Of a DNA stretch of 64,000 bases, positions 42,981-50,969 are shown piece by piece (the stretch's first letter is position 1; every line of letters begins with the position of its first letter). The stretch lies in assembly GCF_000722875.1 (NCBI RefSeq), contig NZ_JFHR01000010.1, forward strand, positions 1 through 64,000, read 5' to 3'. Below the pieces are notes generated by a model. The model searched no databases. It was not told the DNA's origin and saw only the letters and a program-made list of their open reading frames with translations. Position numbers and translations under genes: made by a program. This stretch comes from Sphingobium chlorophenolicum. Lineage in GTDB: Bacteria > Pseudomonadota > Alphaproteobacteria > Sphingomonadales > Sphingomonadaceae.

Positions 42981-43538
42981 ATGACGATAATTCTCGACCC
43001 TGGCGCATCGCTGGCGCACGACATTGCCGATCCCGGCCCCGACGCGGGCGAACTGGCGGGCAGGAAGATTGCGATCCGCATCGACATGCTGTGGCGCAGT
43101 TGGGATTGGGTCAGTGAAATCTGGGCCGAAGCGCTGCGGGCGGAGGGGGCGGAGGTGACCTTCTGGCGCAGTTGCGGCCGCACCGGTGAGGAAGGCGAAC
43201 AGGCCGACCGCGAATATGGCGCGCTGCTGGCGCAAAGCGACATGGCCATTGTGGGCCTGGGCAATTGCGGCTCCTGCACCAGTTGGACCATCGCCGACGC
43301 GCTGACGGCGGCCGCCACCGGCATACCGACCATCGCGGTCGCCACCGCCCATTTCGAAGGGCTGGCCAATAATCTGGCGAAGCGCGGCGGCCGTTCCGGC
43401 CTGCGGCTTCACGTCCTTCCCTATCCTCTCGACATTCTTCCAAAAGAGCAGGTCCATGACATTGCAAGAAACCACTATCGATCGTTCCTGCGGAATTTCG
43501 GGGTGCGAAGCGGACTGGCTGAGCAGTCGGCGGCATGA
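42981..43538 (+). CDS. UGSC-family (seleno)protein homologue, cysteine form
   Basis: A 185-residue protein of the UGSC family, first known from metagenomic selenoprotein surveys where the motif is Sec-Gly-Ser-Cys. Here the motif is VGLGNCGSCTSW with Cys96-Gly-Ser-Cys99, so the Sec position is cysteine. The pair could be a redox or thiolate site. The fold around it (KIAIRIDMLWRSWDWVS, PTIAVATAHFEGLA) is regular. It overlaps the next gene by 83 bases. ATG 42981 has AGGTG ahead; in-frame ATG 42954 lies in the operator region. The reaction is unknown. Confidence 0.75.
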   Translation: MTIILDPGASLAHDIADPGPDAGELAGRKIAIRIDMLWRSWDWVSEIWAEALRAEGAEVTFWRSCGRTGEEGEQADREYGALLAQSDMAIVGLGNCGSCTSWTIADALTAAATGIPTIAVATAHFEGLANNLAKRGGRSGLRLHVLPYPLDILPKEQVHDIARNHYRSFLRNFGVRSGLAEQSAA

Positions 43539-44553
43539 GGTCGACGACGACATCGTCGCCTTCAACAATTTCGCCATGGCGCAGGGCTGGGGCGACGGGC
43601 TGCCGCTGATCCCGCCGACGCAGGAGCGGGTGCAGGATTTCCTGATCGCGGGCGGGCGCTTTCCCGACGAGCTGATCGCCGTGCTGCCGCCGTTGCGCGC
43701 CGAATGCACGGTGGAAAAGATCGCGATCAATGCGGTCATGGCGGGCTGCACGGGCGATGCCATGCCGCTGCTGTGCGCGGCGATCGGGGCGATGGCGGAT
43801 TCCAAATTCGACCTTGCGGGCCTGAACGCCACCACCGGGTCGGTGGTGCCCGCGCTGATCGTCAACGGGCCGATCCGCAACCGGCTGGACATTCCCTATC
43901 AGGCCGGTTGCCTGGGCGGGGTGGCCAGCCCGGCCGTGGCCATCGGCCGGGCCATCCGGCTGATCATGCGCAATGTCGCGGGCCAGTTGATCGGTTCGAC
44001 CTCCCAAAGCGTCTATGGCACGCCGGGGCGCGTCGCGGGCATCGTCTTCGGCGAGTGGGAGGAACGCTCCCCCTGGGCGCCGCTGGCGGAACGGCGCGGC
44101 GTGCCGGGCGATGCCGTCACGGCCTATGGCGCGATGGGCACGGCCAATATCTGCGATGTGGTGGCGAACAGCGCCGACGGCTTTCTGGACATGATCGCCA
44201 AGTCCATGGCCTATCCGGGGGCGAACGGCTTCCTGCCGTCCTCCGCCTTTGCCGAGACGTTGTGCGCGATCAATCCGATCTGGGCGGAGGTGATCGCGAA
44301 GACTTATCCCCGGATCGAGGATGTGCAGGCCTATCTCTGGGACAAATGCGCCCTGCCGATCGACTGGTTCCGGCCTGAATATCGCGATCCCATCGCCAAT
44401 CTGGGCCGGATCAAGCCCGATGGCCGCGTCCATCTGGTGCCGATGCCCGACGACGTGCTGGTCATGGTCGCGGGGGGCGAAGGCGGGCTGCATGCCGCCA
44501 TGCTGCATAGCTGGGGGACCTGCCTTACCGTCACGCGGCCAGTGACGGTATGA
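43456..44553 (+). CDS. UGSC-associated conserved protein
   Basis: A 365-residue protein that, as I recall, accompanies or is fused with UGSC-family proteins. Recognisable parts are AQGWGDGLPLIPPTQERV, CTVEKIAINAVMAGCTGD, PALIVNGPIRNRLD, RAIRLIMRNVAGQLIG and EERSPWAPLAERRG. Cysteines occur in CGISGC at the start and MAGC. No known catalytic motif is visible. It starts inside the UGSC gene in another frame, pointing to strict co-translation. The last bases enter the 15-bp tandem repeat before the ligase gene. Confidence 0.7.
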   Translation: MTLQETTIDRSCGISGCEADWLSSRRHEVDDDIVAFNNFAMAQGWGDGLPLIPPTQERVQDFLIAGGRFPDELIAVLPPLRAECTVEKIAINAVMAGCTGDAMPLLCAAIGAMADSKFDLAGLNATTGSVVPALIVNGPIRNRLDIPYQAGCLGGVASPAVAIGRAIRLIMRNVAGQLIGSTSQSVYGTPGRVAGIVFGEWEERSPWAPLAERRGVPGDAVTAYGAMGTANICDVVANSADGFLDMIAKSMAYPGANGFLPSSAFAETLCAINPIWAEVIAKTYPRIEDVQAYLWDKCALPIDWFRPEYRDPIANLGRIKPDGRVHLVPMPDDVLVMVAGGEGGLHAAMLHSWGTCLTVTRPVTV

Positions 44554-44580
44554 GAAGTGACGGCATGAGAGGTGACATGA
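44541..44580. repeat. 15-bp tandem repeat at the ligase start
   Basis: Units AGTGACGGTATGAGA (44541-44555) and AGTGACGGCATGAGA (44556-44570), with a shortened third unit GGTGACATGA (44571-44580). Each unit carries an ATG in the ligase frame, giving three possible starts (44550, 44565, 44577). Confidence 0.75.
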
Positions 44581-46031
44581 TCATCGGTGATCGCGTTCGC
44601 GGGCGGGCCGAACTGCTCGACCGGGCGGCGCGGCTGGCGAGCGCGATGGCGGCGGCGGGCGTCGGTGCGGGCGACGCGGTGGCGCTGCTGCTGCGCAACG
44701 ATTTCGCCGTGCTGGAGGCCAATCTGGCGGTGCGCAAGCTGGACGCCTATGGCGTGCCGATCAACTGGCACTGGCATGGGGCGGAGATAGGCTATGTGCT
44801 GCGCGACGCCGCCCCCCGGCTGCTGATCGGCCATGCCGACCTGCTCGACGGCATAAGGGGCCAGATTCCGGATGATTTGCCCGTCATCGCCATCGGTGGA
44901 ACGGGCGAGCGGCAGGATTATGACGGCTGGATCGCCGCGCATCCCTCCTATGCGGGCAATGGCAACGGCCTGGGTTCCTCCATGGTCTATACGTCAGGCA
45001 CCACCGGCAAGCCCAAGGCGGTCAAGCGCCTGCCCGCGACCGGCGAGGAATCGGCGCAGCGCGCGCGCGTCCTGTCCGTCATTCACGATACCGCGCCGGG
45101 CAACGTCGCGCTGGTGACGGGGCCGCTCTATCATCTGTTCAGCCAGGCGATCCTGATGGCGACCTTCGGCGCGGGAGGCACGGTGGTGGTGATGGAGCGC
45201 TTCGATCCCGAAGAGTGCCTGCGCCTTATCCAGAAGCATGGCGTCACCCACAGTGCGCTGGTGCCCACATTGTTCGTCAGGCTGCTGCGCCTGCCCGAAG
45301 AGGTGAAGGCGCGATACGATCTTTCCACCCTTCGGCATGTCGTCCATTCCGGCGCACCCTGCGCGCCCGAAGTCAAAAGGGCGATGCTGAACTGGTGGGG
45401 GCCGGTCCTGTACGAAACCTATGGATCGACCGAAACCGGCGTCGTCACCAAGATAAGTCCTGAAGAATGGCTGGCCAGACCCGGCAGCGTCGGGCGGCCG
45501 GTGCTGACCGGGGAAGTCCGTATTCGGGATGAAGGCGGCCAATGGGCCGGGCCGGGACTGACGGGCGACGTCTATCTGCGCATCCATGGCACGCCCGACT
45601 TCACCTTTCACGGCGATCCCGGAAAGCGGGCCGCGGTGGAACATGACGGACTGATCACTTGCGGCGACATAGGCTGGCTGGATGAAGAGGGCTATCTGTT
45701 CCTGTGCGACCGGCGCGTCGACATGGTGATATCCGGTGGGGTCAACATCTACCCGGCTGAGGTCGAGGCGGCCCTGCTGGAACATCCGGGGGTGGGGGAC
45801 TGCGCCGTGTTCGGCGTGCCCGACCCTGAATTTGGCGAGGCGCTGGTCGCGCATGTCCAGGCCGACGCGGCGCTGACCCCCGATGCGGTGAAGGCATTCC
45901 TGCGCGAGCGGATCGCGGGGTACAAGGTGCCGCGTCATGTGGTTGTGAGCGGATATCTGCCCCGCGAGGAGACGGGCAAGATCATGAAGCGGCGATTGCG
46001 GGAAAATTTCCTGGCGAATGCGCCAGCCTGA
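44577..46031 (+). CDS. AMP-dependent acyl-CoA synthetase/ligase
   Basis: A 484-residue adenylate-forming ligase. The P-loop motif YTSGTTGKPKAVKR (about residue 141), YGSTETG (about 284), GDIGWLDEEG, the hinge DRRVDMVISGG, and the C-terminal IYPAEVEAALLEHPGV and EETGKIMKR with the catalytic Lys are all present. It activates a carboxylate to its CoA thioester after ring opening. Start choice among three in-frame ATGs is open; AGAGGTG favours 44577. It begins beside the UGSC-associated gene stop. Confidence 0.93.
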   Translation: MIIGDRVRGRAELLDRAARLASAMAAAGVGAGDAVALLLRNDFAVLEANLAVRKLDAYGVPINWHWHGAEIGYVLRDAAPRLLIGHADLLDGIRGQIPDDLPVIAIGGTGERQDYDGWIAAHPSYAGNGNGLGSSMVYTSGTTGKPKAVKRLPATGEESAQRARVLSVIHDTAPGNVALVTGPLYHLFSQAILMATFGAGGTVVVMERFDPEECLRLIQKHGVTHSALVPTLFVRLLRLPEEVKARYDLSTLRHVVHSGAPCAPEVKRAMLNWWGPVLYETYGSTETGVVTKISPEEWLARPGSVGRPVLTGEVRIRDEGGQWAGPGLTGDVYLRIHGTPDFTFHGDPGKRAAVEHDGLITCGDIGWLDEEGYLFLCDRRVDMVISGGVNIYPAEVEAALLEHPGVGDCAVFGVPDPEFGEALVAHVQADAALTPDAVKAFLRERIAGYKVPRHVVVSGYLPREETGKIMKRRLRENFLANAPA

Positions 46032-46066
46032 ATGGGCCAGCCTGAATGGGAAGGGGAGAGGACGCC

Positions 46067-46279
46067 ATGACCGTGATGGGACGGATCAACTATATCGACC
46101 GCAACGCGCCGGCCCCGACGACATGGTATGTCGATCCACCCGCCGGCACGCCGGTCGACAGCGTCGTCATAGAGGCGCATGACATGGCCATCGACGACCT
46201 GCGCTGCACAGAGAGTTCGAATATCGGCTCGTCGTCTTTCCCGACCTGGCGCCGCAGACAGGAGCGCATTGACGCATGA
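46067..46279 (+). pseudogene. Possible frameshifted remnant of a CmcJ/NvfI-type oxidoreductase
   Basis: A 70-codon frame with a ribosome site GGGGAGAGG, opening MTVMGRINYIDRN and containing APTTWYVDPPAGTP, reminiscent of the N-terminus of CmcJ/NvfI-like oxidoreductases. After IDDLR the reading frame becomes featureless. The +2 frame continues plausibly (HREFEYRLVVFPDLAP) and stops at 46270-46272. This suggests a frameshift near 46200 and a lost C-terminus of some 200 residues. Alternatively it is a small real gene, since its stop overlaps the next ATG (ATGA). Confidence 0.35.
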
Positions 46280-47367
46280 ACGGACAGGGGAAGGGAGCGA
46301 TCCCGCCCGGCGCGCTGGCGGGGTTGAAGGTCATCGATATGGCGTCGCTCTATGCCGCGCCGCTGGCCGCGACGATCATGGCCGATTTCGGCGCCGACGT
46401 GCTGAAGATCGAGCCGCCGGAGGGTGATCCGTTTCGCGACAGCAAGATGTGGCCGGTCGTCGCGCGCGGGAAGCGTTGCCTGGCGTTGGATTTGCGTTCG
46501 GAAGAGGGGATCGGGCGACTTAAGGCACTGGTGGCGCAGGCCGATGTGCTGGTGGAAAATTATCCCGCCGCCGTGCTGGCGAAGCGCGGCATCGGGTGGG
46601 ATATTCTGTCCGCGATCAACCCGCGCCTCGTCATGCTTTCCGTGTCCTGCTTCGGCGGAACCGGCCCTTATAGGGATCGGCCGGGTTCGGGGACGATTGG
46701 CGAGGGTTTTGGCGGCCTGACCGCGCTGATGGGGACCAGCAACGGACCGCCGATGCTGCCTTCGGTCGCGCTGGGCGACGCCGTGGGCGCGATGAGCGCG
46801 GTGATCGGCACCCTGTCCGCCCTCTACTGGCGCGACCGCAATGGGCAGGGGCAGCAGGTGGACGCCAGCCTATACGAACCCATCCTACAGATCGTCGCCC
46901 ATGCGGCGCAAAGATGGGAGCCGGGCCGTTCGCCCGAACGATGCGGGTCGCGGTTGCCCGGCGTGTTGCGCAATGTCTATCGCACCGCTGACGGCCGATA
47001 TGTCGCCATCTCCGCCAGCACGGCGCGGCACGCCGCCGATCTGGTGGCGCTGGCGGGCGGGGAAGGCGACGATCAGGATGCGCGCGTCGCGGCCTGGATC
47101 GCCACCGTGCCGCAGGCGGCGCTGGTCGAGCAACTCGCTGTCCGGCGCATTCCGGTGACGCCGGTCAACAGCATCGACGATATGCTGGCCGATCCGCATG
47201 TGCGTTCTCGCGGGAGTCTGGTCCATGTGGCGGATGAGGTGCTGGGCGATCTGGCGCTGGCCGCGCCGACGCCGCGCCTGTCGGCAACGCCGGGCAGGAT
47301 CGGCGATGTGAACCCGCCGCTTGGCACGGATGCGGACGCCGTTTTGAAGCTATGGACGGGGGGCTGA
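46276..47367 (+). CDS. CaiB/BaiF CoA-transferase family III, atypical
   Basis: A 363-residue class III CoA-transferase-like protein: LKVIDMASLYAAPLAATIMAD at the start, ADVLKIEPPEGDP, ADVLVENYPA and LVMLSVSCFGGTGPY. Where family members have the nucleophilic Asp (PG-x-D), it reads RPGSGTIGEGFGG, so Asp is replaced by Gly. It is also shorter than the 400-residue norm. It may act as a CoA-ester racemase, isomerase or CoA-binding protein, or use another residue. It lies between the acyl-CoA ligase and a TIM-barrel protein. Confidence 0.85.
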   Translation: MNGQGKGAIPPGALAGLKVIDMASLYAAPLAATIMADFGADVLKIEPPEGDPFRDSKMWPVVARGKRCLALDLRSEEGIGRLKALVAQADVLVENYPAAVLAKRGIGWDILSAINPRLVMLSVSCFGGTGPYRDRPGSGTIGEGFGGLTALMGTSNGPPMLPSVALGDAVGAMSAVIGTLSALYWRDRNGQGQQVDASLYEPILQIVAHAAQRWEPGRSPERCGSRLPGVLRNVYRTADGRYVAISASTARHAADLVALAGGEGDDQDARVAAWIATVPQAALVEQLAVRRIPVTPVNSIDDMLADPHVRSRGSLVHVADEVLGDLALAAPTPRLSATPGRIGDVNPPLGTDADAVLKLWTGG

Positions 47368-48176
47368 CAGGCGCATCCATGCGGTTCGCGGCGCATCTTG
47401 GCATAGCCGATCCTGACGCGCCGTTGCTGGCGGCGACGGCTGGTTCGGTCGATCCGGTCGCGCAGATAGACTGCGCGGCGCGGTTGGGCTTTGCGGGCAT
47501 CACCGATAATGGCCTGAAAGCGCGCGCGCCGGAGGTGCGGCAGCGCATGGGTCTGGCGCTGCGCGATCATGGGATGGAGATGGGCAGCTTCACCCATGAT
47601 ATGCCGGGGGTAGAGCCGCCCTTCTTCTGGGGCGCGCCGGTTTCCGACATGGAAGCGGCGATGGCGGCCAGTCTGGCGGCGGCGGAGCATGTGGGCGGCG
47701 GCAGCATCAACGCGATCCTGCTGGATTGCGGCGCGCCGTTGGCGGAGCAGCTTGCGCGGGCGGTCGATAATCTCGCTGCCGCCGCGACGCTGGCGGCGGA
47801 GCGGGGCGTGGCGCTGGCGGTCGAGATGGTGAGTCGGGAGCGGGTGCCGCTGGCCCTGGTGGAAGGCGTGGCCGGGGTTGCCGCCATTGCCCGGTCGGCG
47901 GGCGTGGGGCTGATCCTCGACAGTTGCCATTGCCATTGCGCTGGCGACGACATGGCGGCGGCGATTCTGGCGCAGGCGGATATCCTGCGGGCGGTGCAGA
48001 TCGCCGACATGCCCGGCCGCGTGGAACCCGGCGCGGGCGTGATCGATTTCGCGCCGATCATGGCCGCGCTGCGAAGGATCGGCTGGGACGGGCTGGTCGA
48101 GGCGGAACTGATGCCGAAGGGGCCGGGCGTCGAGGGAGAAGCGGCGGCGGTCGCTGCGCTCAGGGCGCTGGGCTGA
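47352..48176 (+). CDS. TIM-barrel sugar-phosphate-isomerase/hydroxypyruvate isomerase-like protein
   Basis: A 274-residue AP-endonuclease-2-type TIM barrel. Probable metal ligands are the Glu of AVEMVSRERVP (about 156), Asp and His of LILDSCHCHCAGDD (about 193), the region AVQIADMPG and the C-terminal Glu of LVEAELMPKG. It isomerises or epimerises a small hydroxy-ketone. The start at 47352 overlaps the previous gene by 16 bases; ATG 47379 is the alternative. Confidence 0.8.
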   Translation: MDGGLTGASMRFAAHLGIADPDAPLLAATAGSVDPVAQIDCAARLGFAGITDNGLKARAPEVRQRMGLALRDHGMEMGSFTHDMPGVEPPFFWGAPVSDMEAAMAASLAAAEHVGGGSINAILLDCGAPLAEQLARAVDNLAAAATLAAERGVALAVEMVSRERVPLALVEGVAGVAAIARSAGVGLILDSCHCHCAGDDMAAAILAQADILRAVQIADMPGRVEPGAGVIDFAPIMAALRRIGWDGLVEAELMPKGPGVEGEAAAVAALRALG

Positions 48177-48203
48177 CGCTTCGCTTAGAGCGTTACGATG
48201 CCA

Positions 48204-48524
48204 TCAACCCTGCCGTTCGGGCGTATGGACGATCAGGCCGTCCAGCGCCGGGCGCAAGCGGATCTGGCAGGAGAGCCGGGAATCCGCCCGCTTGCCATGG
48301 GCGAAATCGAGCATGTCCCATTCGTCGTCGGATGGGGGACCGACCAGATCGATCCACGCCGGATCGACATGCACATGGCAGGTCGCGCAGGCGGCGCTGC
48401 CGCCGCATTCGCCGATGATATTCTCCACGCCCGCGCGCTTGCCGATGTCCATCACCGACTGGCCGACATCGCCGTCCAGCGTGGTCGCGACCCCGGAAGG
48501 GGTGATGAAGGTGACGTGGACCAT
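48204..48524 (-). CDS. [2Fe-2S] ferredoxin (adrenodoxin/putidaredoxin type)
   Basis: A 106-residue ferredoxin with ECGGSAACATC and RLSCQI, supplying the four cysteines in the C-x5-C-x2-C...C pattern. AAAGGGAAA precedes ATG 48524. It is a paralogue of the ferredoxin at 32455 but stands alone, 16 kb from any P450 in this window. It may serve P450s or a Rieske oxygenase outside the window. Confidence 0.92.
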   Translation of the reverse strand: MVHVTFITPSGVATTLDGDVGQSVMDIGKRAGVENIIGECGGSAACATCHVHVDPAWIDLVGPPSDDEWDMLDFAHGKRADSRLSCQIRLRPALDGLIVHTPERQG

Positions 48525-48678
48525 GGTATTTCCCTTTGAACCGGCCCGGCGCGATGGGAAAGCGTTTATCCGGTTCACCGGCACGGACATCATGTCTGCG
48601 ATCCCTCGCCGCCGCTCTTCACACCTCTTGCCGCAATGGGCAGTTTCGGCCGCAGGCCGACCATGTCAGTCCCGCCAA

Positions 48679-48718
48679 CTTGTCAATTTAGGTACTTAAT
48701 AGTAGCTATAATAACATG
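48679..48718. promoter_or_regulatory. 13-14-13 dyad, degenerate copy
   Basis: CTTGTCAATTTAG (48679-48691), a 14-base centre, CTATAATAACATG (48706-48718). Compared with the perfect copy at 38361-38400, left and right arms each keep most positions and the spacer length is identical. It ends 22 bases before the alcohol dehydrogenase start (25 in the other case). A TATAAT lies in the right arm (48707-48712), so the element probably overlaps the promoter. Confidence 0.65.
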
Positions 48719-48740
48719 CAATGAGATTTAGGAGAGAGCG

Positions 48741-49754
48741 ATGAGGGCTGCGGTATTCAAGGGCGCGGGGACGCCGCTGGTCGTGGAGACCTTGGACGAT
48801 CCCCAGCCGGGCGCGGGCGAAGCGGTGATCAAGGTCACGCGCTGCGGCGTGTGCGGCACGGACCTGCACATGACGTCCGGGCACGGCAATGATTTCCCCG
48901 TCAACAGCGTGATCGGCCACGAATATTGCGGGGAGGTCGTCGCTCTGGGCAAGGGGGTCGAAAATCTGAAGGTCGGGCAGTTCGTCACCGCCATGCCGGT
49001 GGCGGGCTGCGGCCGGTGCGCGCCCTGCCTGGCCGGCTATCCGATGGCATGCGCGCAGATGCAGGGCCTGGTCGGCGGCTTTGGCGAATATATGCGGATC
49101 GCGGCAGCCAGTTCGGTCGTGCTGCCCGACACGTTGACGCCTGCCGATGGCGCGCTGGTCGAACCGCTGGCCGTGGGCCTGCGGGGCGTGCGGCTGGCGC
49201 AGATGCCGCCGGGGGCGAAGGTCGCGGTGCTGGGCGCGGGATCGATCGGCCTTGCCGCCATTTATTGGGCGCGGCTGCTGGGCGCCGGCAAGATCGTGGC
49301 CATTTCCCGTTCGGCGCGGCGCGCCGATCTGGCGATTCAGATGGGTGCCAACAGCTTCGAGGCGCTGGGCGAAGGGGAGGTGGAGCGCGTCTCCGCCGCG
49401 CTGGGCGGCATGCCCGACATCGTGCTGGAATGCGTCGGCGCGGTCGGCATGACGCAGAAGGCGGTCGAACTGGTGGCGCCCGGCGGCACGGTCGTCTCGC
49501 TGGGTTTCTGCACCTCGCCCGACCCCATCCTGCCCTCCCTCGCCACATGGAAGCAGGTTACGATCAAATTCTCCTTCGCCTATGATCTGCGGGAATTCGA
49601 ACATAGCGCCAATGCGCTCGACGCCGGTCATGTCGAACCGCGCCTGATGGTGTCGAAGACCGTCGGCCTGAACGCCTTCCCCGATCTGTTCGAACAATTG
49701 CGCGCGGGCGCCAACGAAACCAAAGTCCATGTCGATCCGTGGAGCGCCGACTGA
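48741..49754 (+). CDS. Zinc-dependent alcohol dehydrogenase (MDR)
   Basis: A 337-residue zinc alcohol dehydrogenase. Catalytic zinc ligands are in CGVCGTDLHM and GHEYCGEVV; the structural zinc uses CGRCAPCLAGYPMAC; the Rossmann motif is VLGAGSIGLAA. It oxidises a secondary alcohol to a ketone or the reverse. A TTTAGGAGAGAG ribosome site precedes ATG. It is expected to be controlled by the dyad at 48679. The sulfotransferase gene starts within its stop codon. Confidence 0.92.
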   Translation: MRAAVFKGAGTPLVVETLDDPQPGAGEAVIKVTRCGVCGTDLHMTSGHGNDFPVNSVIGHEYCGEVVALGKGVENLKVGQFVTAMPVAGCGRCAPCLAGYPMACAQMQGLVGGFGEYMRIAAASSVVLPDTLTPADGALVEPLAVGLRGVRLAQMPPGAKVAVLGAGSIGLAAIYWARLLGAGKIVAISRSARRADLAIQMGANSFEALGEGEVERVSAALGGMPDIVLECVGAVGMTQKAVELVAPGGTVVSLGFCTSPDPILPSLATWKQVTIKFSFAYDLREFEHSANALDAGHVEPRLMVSKTVGLNAFPDLFEQLRAGANETKVHVDPWSAD

Positions 49755-50920
49755 TGAGCATGCAAGCTATCGCACAAGACCAGCGGATATTGACCCTCGA
49801 CGCCCTGCTGGCCGCATCGACGGCGCGCACGGGCCTGAACGATTTCGGCGATCCGGCTTTTCGCGAGGGGCTGGACCTGCTGCTGTCGGACATTCGCGCC
49901 CTCGACCTCGATCCGGCCTGCGTGCAGGCGACCGCATGGCGCATCGGCCAGTCGCTCGACACGCGGGCCCTGGCCGTGAAGGGCCTGAGGGAACGGCCAG
50001 AGGTGCTGGAAAGGCCGATTGCGGAGCCGATCATCATCGCCGGTCTTGTCCGTTCCGGCACGACCGCGCTGCACCTGCTGATGTCGCTGGACCCGCAGTT
50101 CCAGGGACCGGAACATTGGCTGACCGTCTATCCCATGCCGCGTCCGCCCCGCGAAAAATGGGACGAGATTCCCGAATACAGGACGGAAAAGGCATCGCTG
50201 GACGCCTATCTTCAGGCATCGCCGGAATCCGCCGACGACCATATGATGACGGCGGAGGGGATCGAGGAATCCCTCTTCATCCTGGGTTCCGGTTTTGCCA
50301 GCAACATGTGGCCGTCCATGTGGGAGGTGCCCAATTATGATCGCTGGTATCGCGGCCGCGACGATACCGGCAGCTATCGCTGGCTGGCCGACGTGCTGCG
50401 CCTGATCGGCGCGGGCGACGATCGCCGCTGGCTGCTGAAGAACCCGACCGACCTCTTTTCGCTGCAGGAAGTGCTGAACGTCTTTCCCGACGCGAAGATC
50501 ATCCAGACCCATCGCGATCCGGTGGATTCGACCCCTTCGGTCAGCAACCTCATCTTCTCGGCACGTCGTGCCTTCTGCGGCGACAAGGCCGATCGGGCGC
50601 AGGTTGGACGGCGCGAGGCGGAGATGTGGGCGCAGGCGCTGGAACGCGCCGAGTCGGTGCGCGCCAGGAGCGACGCGACGTTCATCGATGTCGAATTTCG
50701 CGACTTCACCCGCGACCAGATGGCGACGATCCGCTCCATCTACGACCAGCTCGGCCTGACGCTGACGGCCGGGACGGAGGGTGCGATGCAGGCCTGGCTG
50801 GATGCGCATCCCCATAAGCCGGGCAAGGGGCCGAAGCATAAGCCGGAGGATTTCGGCCTGACCCGCGAGGGGATGGAGCAGCGGTTTGCCGCCTATCGCG
50901 CGCGGCGCGGCTATATCTGA
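49754..50920 (+). CDS. Sulfotransferase family protein
   Basis: A 388-residue PAPS-dependent sulfotransferase-like protein. The 5-prime-phosphosulfate loop is IIAGLVRSGTTALHLLMS (about residue 98), and the 3-prime-phosphate region includes WLLKNPTDLFSLQEVLNVFP and THRDPVDSTPSVSN. ATG 49754 shares a base with the ADH stop (TGATG); a GTG at 49739 is an alternative. It would transfer sulfate to a hydroxyl of the substrate. Such proteins are recurrent in sphingomonad catabolic clusters, but their role there is unclear. Confidence 0.85.
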   Translation: MSMQAIAQDQRILTLDALLAASTARTGLNDFGDPAFREGLDLLLSDIRALDLDPACVQATAWRIGQSLDTRALAVKGLRERPEVLERPIAEPIIIAGLVRSGTTALHLLMSLDPQFQGPEHWLTVYPMPRPPREKWDEIPEYRTEKASLDAYLQASPESADDHMMTAEGIEESLFILGSGFASNMWPSMWEVPNYDRWYRGRDDTGSYRWLADVLRLIGAGDDRRWLLKNPTDLFSLQEVLNVFPDAKIIQTHRDPVDSTPSVSNLIFSARRAFCGDKADRAQVGRREAEMWAQALERAESVRARSDATFIDVEFRDFTRDQMATIRSIYDQLGLTLTAGTEGAMQAWLDAHPHKPGKGPKHKPEDFGLTREGMEQRFAAYRARRGYI

Positions 50921-50931
50921 CGGATATTGCG

Positions 50932-50960
50932 CGGCGGCCCCCTTCATGGATGGGCCGCCG
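50932..50960. terminator. Convergent terminator hairpin
   Basis: CGGCGGCCC-N11-GGGCCGCCG, perfect 9-bp arms, in the 49-base gap between the convergent sulfotransferase and CoA-transferase genes. No long T-run. Confidence 0.55.
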
Positions 50961-50969
50961 TGCTATGGT

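Noticed and set aside
42981-43538. Selenocysteine insertion in the UGSC-family gene
   Set aside because: The motif position is a cysteine codon, there is no in-frame TGA before the stop, and no SECIS-like hairpin was apparent. It is a cysteine homologue.
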